A stretch of 64,000 bases of DNA from Petrosia ficiformis (Eukaryota; Porifera; Demospongiae; Haplosclerida; Petrosiidae): NCBI GenBank assembly GCA_947044365.1, contig OX345644.1:3391077-3455076 (forward strand). Reading direction: 5' to 3'. Below are positions 10,326 through 20,699 of the stretch, piece after piece (position 1 is the stretch's first letter; the number at the start of each line of letters is the position of its first letter). The translations under genes were made by a program, and so were the position numbers. The notes under the pieces are model-generated. The model saw only the letters and a list, made by a program, of their open reading frames with translations. It was not told the DNA's origin and did not search any database.

Positions 10326-11982
10326 GTAAACTTACGGTTTTCCAGATGATAAAAGTTTAACTTTTCTACTATTACTACTTGTTTGTGGTAAAATACATAT
10401 CAGTATAGTAAAATCACTAGTTATTTCAACTATATATATATTTGTTATATTTGCACATCTTAACAATTATACTGATAAATGTGTATGTGTGTTTAATTAA
10501 GGTTGTAGTCTTTTCCGTGGGCGGATGCTACTCCAATCAGTTTCTAATTTAGCAAGCTTCTTGCTGCATGCAATCTGGTTCAATTCTGTATCTTTTGGAA
10601 GCCACACCCACCCGGGGGTATAATTATTGGGCCTAAATGTTTTCACTGATAGTTTATTTTCAGAAACAAAGCTAAACACGGCCCACGAGTGGGTGGGAAA
10701 CAATGGCGGGGTAACTGTAGTTGGTCTTTGAGAAAGATCGGAGTTTGATAGTGTCTAGAAAGGTAAATTTTATGGTTTCAGTGAAAAGCTACAGAATTTG
10801 TAACTTTAAAAGTAAAATGAATTTGCAGAAAACGGCTTCGTAACTTTTCTCAAAATACATTGTACTTGGTGCACGCCATGTATGGTGGGCGTGGCTTTTG
10901 TGGTTTTGTACTTATGTTAATTGGAAAAATGGTGATACAAATGTGCATGCACATTTGTATCCACAGAACATGGAAGTAGAGCTGAAACAGATCTGGGTTT
11001 AGAGTATCCTGATGTTCTGATGCAATTGTCACAGGATGTCCTATGGATTATTTACCACACCCAGCCTGATAAAATACTTGATTATTTTAAAATACATTTT
11101 AACAATGTTATTCTTGAAAGAATATGATTATTAATGTTACCAATTTTTATTAAGAAAAATTAACATCAGCATTATCTGTAGTTAGGCTGCTTCTTTGATT
11201 ACATGTCCAGCACAGGAAAAGATTCTTTCAGAAAGAACTGAAGTTACTAGTATATACACAGGTAACATTTAGCTAGCCTGGCTATTGTTGGAAATCTGGC
11301 CTCATTATTCTTCCACCACAAAAGTCCATCTTCATTGTGATGCAATTGCTGTTCTTTGTGGAACTTTTCTTTCCACTTAGGAACATCTCGGATTGCATGG
11401 AAAGTGACAATGAAGCTCTTCAGTTACAATCTCTTTGAAACGCTTTACAACAGGGAGGTCTTAAGCCGTAATGGCGAGGTGATTTTTGACCAGTCTGTTC
11501 ACAACTGGAGCGATCAGTGAACATGATAGGTTTAGGTCTTTCTTTGCACAGGGTTGTTGTTGCAATTGAATCCTTCACCATCCACAACACGGAACTGTAG
11601 AAAATATTCATCTGTAAACAGAGAGAGAATAGTCATCATAAAATTTGATAAACACACAAAATAAGCCTTTCAGGGCTGAATTGTGTGTATGTATTACCAT
11701 ATAGCCCTGATATTCATCTATTTCACGATATAATTTTCGCATTCGTCAAAACTTGATCACATGTGGCAAACACACATGACCATTATTTTTGTAGTCCGTC
11801 AGTTTTCGTGAAAAACGTGAAATTTATAGCGCATGAAAATTTATGTACATGATGTAAAAAATCGATGTGTTAATGCAACTATGAATGTTATTATTATTAT
11901 GGTTATTACTCAAGTTACACATATTCTTGTAATCCAAAATCCGAATTCACCATTCAAAAACAAAGCAAGAATAATAAAAAAA
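10326..11982. other. Intergenic with a perfect 28-bp palindrome
   Basis: No gene is recognised. At 10934-10961 there is a perfect 28-bp palindrome made of the half-site GATACAAATGTGCA and its reverse complement. Short minus-strand open frames near 10500 and 11420 have no recognisable domain and I do not call them genes. Confidence 0.5.
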
Positions 11983-12262
11983 AAACATTTTCAATAAAAA
12001 TGAAAGAAGAATTGAAACACAATAAGTATATGAACAATGTTGGGATGGGTAATAGCAGGAACAAATTAAATTAAATAAACCACTTCCATATAACTGTACC
12101 TACATTGCTATAAGAAAATATATAGAACTGTACTTATGTAGGGTTATATGGAAGTGGTTGTGTTTAACTTGGGTACTCCTGTGTTAGTACAATCCCAACC
12201 TTATTCAAATACTTTTTGAGTTTTGTCATCCCTACTCTTTTTTCATTTTTATTGAAAATGTT
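11983..12262. mobile_element. beta MITE, copy in gene 1-2 gap
   Basis: About 280 bp bounded by TTTTCAATAAAAATGAAAGA on the left and an inverted counterpart (TTTTCATTTTTATTGAAAAT) on the right. Internal palindromic arms CCACTTCCATATAAC (about 12081) and GTTATATGGAAGTGG (about 12145) are shared with other copies. No coding capacity. Confidence 0.7.
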
Positions 12263-12308
12263 TTTATGGCTCGTAGGGCCATTCCTATGATTGCTTTCCA
12301 CATGTTTG

Positions 12309-12370
<62 letters not shown>

Positions 12371-12392
12371 TTATATATATTTATATAAATAA

Positions 12393-12440
<48 letters not shown>

Positions 12441-12664
12441 TTATATTCTTATGTCCACTTGCGCGAGTGTGCATTTTATAGGTAGTTAAGAAAGTTGCGT
12501 CATACCAGGGGGTTCGGTCAATTAATGGGCGTGGCACTTAATAGAACGTGCGTTCTAGCTGAGAGAAGGTAATGAAATAATAACTATAATAGGCTGTTGT
12601 GTTTCAGGCTTGATAAAAACAGCCGAGATTACTGAATGCTGGACACCAAGCAATCATAGGGATA
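12260..12664. mobile_element. gamma MITE with (AT)n core
   Basis: Starts TTTTTATGGCTCGTAGGGCC, followed by ATTCCTATGATTGCTTTCC, and ends with the inverse AAGCAATCATAGGGATACTT. It shares the internal block CAATTAATGGGCGTGGC and a GTTGTGTTTC-like block with copies at 29208-29535, 39557-39966 and 40004-40420. A long (AT)n run at 12313-12430 lies inside this copy. Non-autonomous, no open frame. Confidence 0.7.
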
Positions 12665-13079
12665 CTTTATATATTTTGTTTTTATTATACTTTAGTAATA
12701 ATTATTATTACATGCATGTAAATACAATCTCTAAGCACATGAGAACATTGGATTGGTTGTCGGTATCGGCAGATATCTTCTGGAAGATATCAGTTTACTG
12801 GAATATCTGAAAAAATCCCATATCGATGCATCACTACTTAATATATCATTCCTCCTACTTGGTTTGTATACTTTTTAGGATTGTTCCATCTCAACTGTAT
12901 ACTCTTTTGTCATTGTGATCTCTGCATTATTTTTCACTTAATTTTAAATATATATATATTATAAATGTAATTGTAATCATGTATAATCATATATATCCCT
13001 ATATACTTGCTTAGCACTACTTTCAGTATAATTAAGACCACTGGAATTTCATTTGAATAAAATCTTTTTGCGTCTCTAG
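12665..13079. other. Intergenic, nothing recognised
   Basis: AT-rich non-coding DNA between the gamma MITE and the conserved gene 2 flank. No exon or repeat family is recognised. Confidence 0.4.
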
Positions 13080-13371
13080 TAATCCTCTTGTTGTATTATG
13101 TAGACATCTCTCATGCCCACTAGTGACCACGTGATCTCAGGAAGACTTATACTTGATCACAATTTTCACAAATAATTGATAAACTATGAAATTAGCCGAA
13201 ATTTCCACCTTGCAAACATTACTTGCTATACAGTGTTCATCATTTATAATAACACTATCACTTTCATTAATTTAGATTACCACTACTACTATCAGTAAAA
13301 AGGAGCTTGATAAACTTTAAAACTATTACATATCGTCTATCGCATTAAACAAAATCACAAGATAGTAATCA
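13080..13371 (+). promoter_or_regulatory. 5' flank of gene 2, conserved
   Basis: Aligns with 175-463 before gene 1 over almost its whole length. Shared blocks are the CTAGTAATCCTCTTGTT-like start, TTCATCATTTATAATAACAC, TTAATTTAGATTAC and AAAAGGAGCTTGATAA, ending directly at the ATG. Probable promoter and 5' UTR. Confidence 0.5.
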
Positions 13372-15396
13372 ATGAATTATGAAATTGCTTGTGCCTTTAA
13401 GAATGGAGATTATAAGAGAGCATCAGAGTTGCTACAGAAATTGAGAGATTTTAAGAAATGGGACTTGTTGTCCTTTTATCCACAGAATTACAAACATATT
13501 AATAATTATAACACCTATGATGTTACTCTTCTTCATGTTGCTGCTTATCATGGGTGGTTAGATATTTGCAAGCAACTAATAACAGAATATAAATATAATC
13601 CTCAGGTACAGTACTGCTTTGGATCTCTTACTAACATTTCAACACAAATTAATTCGTATAGTCATCTGCCGCCACCACCTTTATTCTATGCTACATTGAG
13701 TGGACACTATGAGGTAGTAAAGTACCTCATTAATAAATGTAATTGTGATCCTCATCAACAAAGTATAGAAGGAGAGACTCTATTATATTTGGCATGTTTA
13801 GCAGGACACTATGAGATAGTAACATATCTCATTAACAAGTGTCGTTGTGATCCAAACACGTGGGGTAGTTATAATCCACTTCATTGTGCCTGTAAAGTGG
13901 GTAATCTTAAGATAGTGAATTATCTTACATCTTTATCTTCAGTAGTTGTGAATATTAAGGATAAGGATGGCAATACTCCACTACATACAGCTTGTTGTTA
14001 TGGTCAACTGGACATCATAGCATTTCTCTTTTCCTTACCTTCTGTAGATGTTAATGTCAGAATTCCTGGTTATACTTTGCTACTACATAAAGCTTGTCAT
14101 TTTGGTGCAATAGATATTGTAACCGTGCTTACTTCTATATCTTCAGTCAATGTGAATTTTATAGATGATGATGGTTATACTCCATTACATACAGCTTGTC
14201 GATATGGTAAATTAGACATTGTAAAGTTTCTTGTGTCTCTACCTTTATTGGATGTGAATACCCAAGGTAGTAATGGCCATACTCCACTACATACAGCTTT
14301 TCGTTATGGTCAGTTACATATTGTAAAGTTTCTTGTGTCTTTACCTTCAGTAGATGTGGACATCCACAACAGTAATGGGTATACTCCACTACATACAGCT
14401 TGTCGTTATGGTAAATTAAACACTGTAAAGTTTCTTGTATCTTCATCCTCTGTCAATGTCAATGTTAAAGATGACGAGGGCTGTACTCCACTAGCTATAG
14501 CTTGTCATCATGGTCAATTAGAAATTATAATGTTTCTTGTGTCTTTATCTTCAGTAGATGTGAATATTAAAAATTGCAATCCACTACATACAGCTTGTCG
14601 TTATGGCCAATTAGGCTTTGTAAAGCTTCTTGTATCCTCACCTTCATTAGATGTGAATATCCAAGATGATAAAGGCTGTACTCCACTACATACAGCTTGT
14701 TGTTATGGTAAATTAGACATTGTACGGTTTCTCTTATCCTTATCTTCAGTAGATGGGAATATTAAAGATGATGAGGGTTGTATTCCACTAGTTACAGCTG
14801 GTCGTCATGGTGAATTAGACATTATGAAGTTTCTATTGTCTGTTCAATCAGTAGATATGAATATTAAGGACAATAAAGGTTATACTCTACTACATACAGC
14901 TTGTCGTTATGGTGAATTAGACATTGTACAGTTTCTGTTATCCTTATCTTCAGTAGATGTGAATGTTAAAGATGATGAGGGGTGTATTCCACTAGTTACA
15001 GCTTGTCATCATGGTCAATTAGACATTATGAAGTTTCTGTTGTCTGTTCAATCAGTAGATATGAATCTTAAGGATAATAAAGGTTATACTCCACTACATA
15101 CAGCTTGTCGTTATGGGGAATTAGACATTGCAAAGTTTCTTGTATCTTCATCCTCTGTCAATGTCAATGTTAAAGATGACGAGGGCTGTACTCCACTAGC
15201 TATAGCTTGTCATCATGGTCAATTAGAAATTATAATGTTTCTTGTGTCTTTACCTTCAGTAGATGTGAATATAAAAGATGATGATGGTCATACTCCACTA
15301 CATACAGCTTGTCATGTTATAGATATTCATTACCATGTTGTAATATATAATAGAGTAATTTTATTGAGCCTTAATAACAGGGTAGTGTATTTTTAA
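13372..15396 (+). CDS. Gene 2 main exon, 5' part: ankyrin repeats
   Basis: A 674-codon frame starting MNYEIACAFKNGDYKRASEL, parallel to genes 1 and 4. It codes for the family N terminus and then about 17 ankyrin repeats. After TPLHTAC at about residue 640 the frame leaves ankyrin sequence and runs into the foldback insertion that starts near 15342, stopping at 15394-15396. The frame resumes as ankyrin sequence near 16041. Alone it would make a truncated ankyrin-only protein with no GTPase. Whether the insertion can be spliced out is not known. Gene 2 is probably disrupted or split. Confidence 0.75.
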   Translation: MNYEIACAFKNGDYKRASELLQKLRDFKKWDLLSFYPQNYKHINNYNTYDVTLLHVAAYHGWLDICKQLITEYKYNPQVQYCFGSLTNISTQINSYSHLPPPPLFYATLSGHYEVVKYLINKCNCDPHQQSIEGETLLYLACLAGHYEIVTYLINKCRCDPNTWGSYNPLHCACKVGNLKIVNYLTSLSSVVVNIKDKDGNTPLHTACCYGQLDIIAFLFSLPSVDVNVRIPGYTLLLHKACHFGAIDIVTVLTSISSVNVNFIDDDGYTPLHTACRYGKLDIVKFLVSLPLLDVNTQGSNGHTPLHTAFRYGQLHIVKFLVSLPSVDVDIHNSNGYTPLHTACRYGKLNTVKFLVSSSSVNVNVKDDEGCTPLAIACHHGQLEIIMFLVSLSSVDVNIKNCNPLHTACRYGQLGFVKLLVSSPSLDVNIQDDKGCTPLHTACCYGKLDIVRFLLSLSSVDGNIKDDEGCIPLVTAGRHGELDIMKFLLSVQSVDMNIKDNKGYTLLHTACRYGELDIVQFLLSLSSVDVNVKDDEGCIPLVTACHHGQLDIMKFLLSVQSVDMNLKDNKGYTPLHTACRYGELDIAKFLVSSSSVNVNVKDDEGCTPLAIACHHGQLEIIMFLVSLPSVDVNIKDDDGHTPLHTACHVIDIHYHVVIYNRVILLSLNNRVVYF

Positions 15397-15432
15397 TTAT
15401 CAATAACAATAATAAAATTATTATTAATAAAA

Positions 15433-15468
15433 ACTGAACGTTTCGACCCGAAGGTCTTCTTCAGCAGT
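15433..15468 (-). ncRNA. Hammerhead-like ribozyme motif, left arm
   Basis: Minus-strand copy of the motif described at 15933-15968, identical in all core positions: CTGAAGA, an extra A, GACC-TTCG-GGTC, GAAA, CGTT, and a flanking ACTG/CAGT pair. Confidence 0.5.
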
Positions 15469-15932
15469 ATACAAAAAACAAAACCAAATAGCCTATTTAT
15501 ATACGGACAGATAACAAGTGATGACATCATGACAGTACAAAGAGTGAGAACAATGATGGTACAGGAATACAAAGGGTAGTACAGAAAATAACAAGGCTAT
15601 GGGACAAGTGTGAAGTTTTAGCAGTTGAAGAAAATTGGAGAAGAAGAAAGATCAGAGAAGCTATCTTAATAAAAAGTACTTCTGACACCATCAATACAGA
15701 CCCTGGAGTACACATTAATCCGTCTTGGGACTCTATTCTACCATCACAGACTTAATCTAAACCTTCATGTCATAGTTTACTTTTCTTGTACCATCAATGT
15801 CAAACCTTGTTACTTTCTGTACTACCCTTTGTATTCCTGTACCATCATTGTTCTCACTTTTTGTACTGTCATGATGTCATCACTTGTTATCTGTCCGTAT
15901 ATAAATAGGCTATTTGGTTTTGTTTTTTGTAT

Positions 15933-15968
15933 ACTGCTGAAGAAGACCTTCGGGTCGAAACGTTCAGT
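15933..15968 (+). ncRNA. Hammerhead-like ribozyme motif, right arm
   Basis: Read 5' to 3': ACTG (15933-15936), CTGAAGA (15937-15943, fits the hammerhead core CUGANGA), one A, stem II GACC/GGTC closed by TTCG (15945-15956), GAAA (15957-15960), CGTT, then CAGT (15965-15968), which pairs with ACTG as stem I. Stem III would be only A-C/G-U, a self-complementary ACGU. That is the layout of minimal Penelope-linked hammerheads that work as dimers. The extra A before stem II departs from the textbook core, so activity is not assured. Confidence 0.5.
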
Positions 15969-16020
15969 TTTTATTAATAATAATTTTATTATTGTTATTG
16001 ATAATTAAAAAAACTCTACC

Positions 16021-18633
16021 GTGTTATTAAGGCTCAATAAAATTACTCTATTATATACAGCTTGTCGTTATGATGAATTAGATATTGTAAAGTTTCTTGT
16101 GTCTTTACTTTCAGTAGATGTGAATATAAAAGATGATGATGGTCATACTTCACTACATACAGCTTTAGAATATTGTAAATTAAGTGTTGTAGTGTTTCTT
16201 GCGTCTTTACCCAAAGTAGATACGAATATCAAAAGTAAATGTAAGAGTGGTTCTACTCTGCTACATTCAGCTTGTTATGGTGAATTAGACATTGTGAAGC
16301 TGCTTGTAGCTTTACCTTCTGTAGATGTAAATGTCAAAGATGAGGATGGTTATACTCCACTACACATAGCTTGTTGTTTAGGTAAACTAGACATTGTAAA
16401 GTTTCTTGTGTCTTTACCTTCAGTAGATGTGAATATCAGAGCAAATAATGGCTGTACTTCACTCCATGAAGCTTGCAATTATGGTAAATTGGAGATTGTC
16501 AAGTTTCTCATGTCCACAGAACTAATGAACCCAATCTTAGCTGATGAAAGTGGTGATACACCACTTCATATAGCATGTAGATGTTGTATGGTTAATATAG
16601 TAAAACACCTCTTGTCAACAGGGCGTATAGACCCAATGACTGAGAACAGACAACAAAAAACTCCAGTAGAAATGGCAGGAAATCAATATGACATTTTGGA
16701 ACTGTTTGAACCATTCAAACAATGTAGAGTAGATTTCCCTGTTCAATCATACAGTAAGGTCTTCCTATGTGGTAATAGTACTAATGGTAAGAGTTCCTTG
16801 GTACATGCCTTATGTCAACAAAAAAAGGGTGTCTCGCGGCTAACATGGCTAAATCGTTTTAAACAACTAGAGAAAGCTGAGCCTCTCACAGCTGGTATTG
16901 TTCCTCATCACCTTGAGAGTAATGAGATAGGTAATATTGTGTTGTATGATTTTGCTGGTCATCCTGAATACTACAGTAGTCATGAAGCTGCCCTGGAAAA
17001 TCTCATGTTGAGATCTTCTGCTGTGTTTATCATCCTAATCAAGCTCACTGACAAACTGGAGGATATAGAGAAGCAGTTGTACTATTGGGCTGGCTTTCTT
17101 GAAAATGTTGGCCGTCGAATGTCAAAGAAATCTCAGGTTATTGTAGTGGGCAGTCATGCTGATAAGAGAGGAGCAGAGAATGGCATAAATCACATTAAAA
17201 GAATTGATATTCAAAGAATTATTGAACATCACGAATACAAAGGTTTTGTAGCTATGGATTGTCGTAACAAAGATGGAGTGGGTTTTGATGAGTTTCTTAT
17301 GTGCTTATCAGAAAGTACCAAAGCAGTAGTTAACACATCTGACAGTATTAGTTTCTATTGTCATGTATTGTATGCTTTTCTTAAGACAAAGCTTGATCAA
17401 GTAGCTATCACTTTATATAATCTCTTACAAGTGATACAAGATGAGAACGAGCCTTCTCTTCCATCAAATGAATCTGTTCTTCTTGAATTTCTAACTATTC
17501 TAAGTGATAAAGGTCTCATCTTGTTCATCAGAAGTACAGATTCTATTAACAGTTGGGTAATTATAAACACAAAAAGTCTCTTCAAAGAGATTATTGGCAC
17601 ACTATTTGCTCCTTCACATTTTAAAGAATATCATTCAACTCTGGTTAGTAACACTGGGATAGTACCAGCTTCTATCCTAAGTGATGTGTTCCCTCAATAT
17701 GATCCTGACATGTTGGAGGGGTTCCTGAAGAGCTTGGAGTTCTGTCATGAAATCGATGAAGATACTCTCCAAATTATCACTAACACTCTCCCCTCTCGAT
17801 ATTCTTATTCAGATAAATTATTATATTTTCCAGCTTTAGCAAGTGAGCCAATGAAGAATGTAGAGATTTGTAATGGTTTTGGGTGGTGTCTTTGGTATCC
17901 TGATCCAATTCAATTTTTCTCTACCAGATTTCTTCATGTTCTTTTGTTGCGATTAGCTCACAAATCATCATTAAAAAGAGATGATGGCTATATTACTCCA
18001 TCAACTGAGGCACGAATAGATGTGATAGATTTAAATCGTTCCTGTAATGTATGTAAGAATGGTATTTGTTGGACAAGAGATGGTGTTGAATGTATTGTAC
18101 AAGTTAGTGAACAGAATCGTAGTGTTATATTACTAGTACAACCAGTTATCACTGGTAGTGATAAAGAATGTATTCAGGTTCGTAACTCCATTATTACAAT
18201 GATCCATCTAATTCGAAACGAGTTCTGTTCGTCATGTGATATTCAAGAATATCTCATATCTCCTAATCAGTTACATTCTATTCTACAGTGTGAACTCAGC
18301 AAGTCATCAATTTTTAGAATAGAACATATCGCAAGGGCTGCTTTGTTTAAGATGCCAGTTACCAATGAAGATGAAACACTTGAGCTATCATCACTCTTAG
18401 GACAGTTAGAACCATACCACATTCTTCCTCTATCAGTAATCCAGCAACTCTTTGACGATTGTAAAAGCAGTCAATGTATCTCAGAACCTCTCTTTAGAGA
18501 AATACGGGAAAGATGTACTCCCATAATGGATATCTATCTAGTAACCAGAGAGTCCAGCACATACCAGTCAGTTAGAGATCATCTGAACAGATTCAGTATA
18601 TTTGGTGGAAGGAATCCATTTGTAAGTGAATGA
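16021..18633 (+). CDS. Gene 2 main exon, 3' part: ankyrin-Roc-COR
   Basis: An 870-codon frame whose first residues come from the foldback element; ankyrin sequence resumes at about 16041 (LLYTACRYDELDI). About six repeats lead to the Roc GTPase: P-loop GNSTNGKS from residue 251, DFAG at 310-313, SHAD at 378-381. A COR-like region fills the rest. The COR sequence differs from the other paralogs in several places (for example EPMKNVEICNGFGWCLW). The exon most likely ends at 18621 with donor GTAAGT, as in gene 1. The start given is the frame limit, not a proven start codon. Downstream it joins a Death-domain exon rather than CARDs. Confidence 0.82.
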   Translation: MLLRLNKITLLYTACRYDELDIVKFLVSLLSVDVNIKDDDGHTSLHTALEYCKLSVVVFLASLPKVDTNIKSKCKSGSTLLHSACYGELDIVKLLVALPSVDVNVKDEDGYTPLHIACCLGKLDIVKFLVSLPSVDVNIRANNGCTSLHEACNYGKLEIVKFLMSTELMNPILADESGDTPLHIACRCCMVNIVKHLLSTGRIDPMTENRQQKTPVEMAGNQYDILELFEPFKQCRVDFPVQSYSKVFLCGNSTNGKSSLVHALCQQKKGVSRLTWLNRFKQLEKAEPLTAGIVPHHLESNEIGNIVLYDFAGHPEYYSSHEAALENLMLRSSAVFIILIKLTDKLEDIEKQLYYWAGFLENVGRRMSKKSQVIVVGSHADKRGAENGINHIKRIDIQRIIEHHEYKGFVAMDCRNKDGVGFDEFLMCLSESTKAVVNTSDSISFYCHVLYAFLKTKLDQVAITLYNLLQVIQDENEPSLPSNESVLLEFLTILSDKGLILFIRSTDSINSWVIINTKSLFKEIIGTLFAPSHFKEYHSTLVSNTGIVPASILSDVFPQYDPDMLEGFLKSLEFCHEIDEDTLQIITNTLPSRYSYSDKLLYFPALASEPMKNVEICNGFGWCLWYPDPIQFFSTRFLHVLLLRLAHKSSLKRDDGYITPSTEARIDVIDLNRSCNVCKNGICWTRDGVECIVQVSEQNRSVILLVQPVITGSDKECIQVRNSIITMIHLIRNEFCSSCDIQEYLISPNQLHSILQCELSKSSIFRIEHIARAALFKMPVTNEDETLELSSLLGQLEPYHILPLSVIQQLFDDCKSSQCISEPLFREIRERCTPIMDIYLVTRESSTYQSVRDHLNRFSIFGGRNPFVSE

Positions 18634-18713
18634 TTATATATTCTATGAAGCATTTATTATATGTTTGTACTACAGAATTTACAGTTTATTTAAGACACAT
18701 GTTTTAATTATAG

Positions 18714-18825
18714 GATATTGCTGATCCTGTTCTGACTGATGACGAGAGAAAGATGATTTCTCAATCATTCTCTGTTACTACTAGTATTGAACCTCTTAGC
18801 TATAAAATACCAGACGGTACTCTAG
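18714..18825 (+). CDS. Gene 2 exon 2, linker exon
   Basis: A 112-nt exon homologous to 7172-7283, with the same phases (0 in, 1 out), between TTAATTATAG and TCTAG|GTGAGT. It encodes DIADPVLTDDERKMISQSFS and a short tail. Confidence 0.75.
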
Positions 18826-18935
18826 GTGAGTATTTAGTGTTTGACATATACATACATATGTACATGTTAACATGTATTATAGTTTACTGTTACATATAGT
18901 TATGAAGTTATCTCCTATATGTACTTTGACCACAG

Positions 18936-19201
18936 ATGAGTCACATCTTCCAGCAGTTGTTCATGGATTAAGAGATGTGACGCCTGATTGGATGAGGTTA
19001 GGATTATATCTTGGTATTGATAATACTACATTAGAAATCATTCAGTCTGACAATCCACTAAGAGTAGCAGATTGTCACCGAACAATGTTATCAACATGGT
19101 TGAGAAAAGATGGAGCCAACAGAAACACTCTGATACAGGCTCTTGATAAAATGAACAGAGGATATATAATAGATACCATTTGTTCACAAGTTGAGATGTA
19201 A
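18936..19201 (+). CDS. Gene 2 last exon, Death domain
   Basis: Begins after the acceptor ACCACAG in phase 1 and ends at a stop codon at 19199-19201. The 89 residues fit a Death domain: LPAVVHGLRDVTPDWMRLGL, LGIDNTTLEIIQSDN, MLSTWLRKDG, then NRNTLIQALDKMNRG. The W in PDWMRLG and the LSTWL pattern are family hallmarks. Death domains recruit other Death-domain adaptors. It sits in the splice slot used for CARD exons in genes 1, 3 and 4, so gene 2 would signal through different partners. Confidence 0.8.
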
Positions 19202-19783
19202 TGCAAATCATTAATTCAACATCAGGTGAGTTTTAATGTTTGTCGAGTATTATATTCAATTAAATTAGGAAAGTTTATGTATGAGAAAAGTATCCTTGAT
19301 TTGTTTATAATAGTCATTGTCTCTTGTTCATGTGTGTAAACAACCTTATCTTTCCCTCTCTTTTTAATGTTATTATATAGTTTTTGTGGTCAGCTGTAAT
19401 GGTTTTGTGTGTGTATATACATTTACTACAATATATTGTAGAATATTAGGAACATTGACTGAACTACTTATAAAATTTATCATGATCTGCAATTCTGTCG
19501 TGAGATTCATGCTAATCCTGATGATTTTAATGGATATACAGAACTCAATCCACCACCTCCACCTGTCACTAGTGAGAGAGAAGGAGAAGGTGAGGGAGAT
19601 GTCCCTCCCATTACTGGTCATCAGGACTCCATATTCATATTTCAAACATTCATCAACATTTAGGATGATAAAGAAGGTAAAATTTATATTTATATATTTA
19701 TTCATAATTATAATCATCTAGTTTACTATGATATCTCTATCTAAGTGTGGATTTATCTATCTATTTATTTATTCATCTATCTT

Positions 19784-19814
<31 letters not shown>

Positions 19815-19893
19815 CTCTATTTGATTTACCTTACATATAATTAAAAGTATATAACGTGATATTATTATACATAATATTGTATTTTCTTTTAGT
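19202..19893. other. Gene 2 3' flank with conserved exon-like block
   Basis: Bases about 19460-19700 match 63300-63545 after gene 4. In this copy a frame reads REIHANPDDFNGYTELN and then a proline-rich stretch; the gene 4 side copy is broken. I cannot assign it to either the ankyrin gene or dynein. A (CTAT/CTGT)n microsatellite lies at 19735-19825. Confidence 0.4.
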
Positions 19894-20020
19894 GACTTTG
19901 TCTCTGATAATCTTCAAAAAACCTTTGTAGTGAGTTCCTCGATTGATCTCAACATTCTCTTTAAGGACACATCATCAACCACACCTCTTGTGTTCATACT
20001 ATCACAATGTTCTGATTCCG
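19894..20020 (+). pseudogene. Dynein heavy chain relic, D6 linker exon
   Basis: An open stretch reading DFVSDNLQKTFVVSSSIDLN and then TTPLVFILSQ. It matches the dynein heavy chain segment just before AAA6, where known proteins have a FVxxxLGxxFVEPPxxDL and TTPLIFxLSPGxDP pattern. A second copy lies at 63705-63976. It is part of a scattered set of dynein exons. Confidence 0.7.
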
Positions 20021-20542
20021 TTTAGCTAAAGAGAGATGGATCAATACTATTTCAAATTTATTTTAATGGGATTGGATTATTTCTACACTATTGTTTGTTG
20101 TACGTCTCTTTCTTTCTTCTTTTCTGGTTCCTATTCCCTTTCCTCCTCATACTCATTTCGTTTGATCTTATACTAATTCATATACACACCTCTCTCATCA
20201 GAATTGTCACTTCTTCTTGGGTGCTCTCAATGTGAAAGGTTTCTCACACATACATGATGACTTTCACCTCTACTAAAGACAATATAAAAAGGGTTTCACT
20301 GAAATACAAACTACTTTCTTTGAAGAGCATGGTAAATCATCACACACTCCACATTTCACACATGTTTAGCACATATCAAACACACATTTTTTTACACACT
20401 ACATAGACTCATGCAACACACACTAAACACTCACACACCACATACACTCACACACATACATCATACATGTACATTAAATTCCATACATTTTCTTATTAGA
20501 TTTTCTGGTATCCTCTGATTTACTTCCATTTCATTTCCAACA
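20021..20542. other. Non-coding, nothing recognised
   Basis: Dynein relic intron-like DNA with CACACA and CATACA runs near 20340-20470. No exon is recognised. Confidence 0.35.
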
Positions 20543-20639
20543 GATTTTGGAATAACAAAAACTAATCTTTGGTTTATACATCTTTCATGGTGTAATTCTG
20601 AAGAGAAAACAGTTCGGTCCACTGGGTTAGAATATCAAG
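20543..20639 (+). pseudogene. Dynein relic, exon before GWNIPYEF
   Basis: Reads GLYIFHGVILKRKQFGPLG, then a stop codon, then NIK. Dynein heavy chains have a [20 protein letters not shown]-like segment here. The stop at 20628-20630 (TAG) replaces the conserved tryptophan codon TGG, a single-base disabling change. Confidence 0.7.
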
Positions 20640-20699
20640 GTAACTACTACAATTTGAACGATATCAAGACTATACAGATTTTTCAATTAACGTTTGCTG

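Larger units (their letters stand above)
15342..16049. mobile_element. Foldback element (Penelope-like terminal repeats?) in gene 2
   Basis: About 700 bp with two long inverted arms, roughly 15342-15597 and 15804-16049, nearly identical when one is reverse-complemented, around a central 200 bp. The arms share CAATAACAATAATAAAATTA, CAAAACCAAATAGCCTATTT and CATGATGTCATCACTTGTTA. Each arm carries a hammerhead-like motif. Penelope-like elements are known to have terminal repeats in direct or inverted orientation with such ribozymes, so this may be an inverted pair without its coding part. There is no reverse transcriptase. It interrupts an ankyrin repeat of gene 2. Confidence 0.75.
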
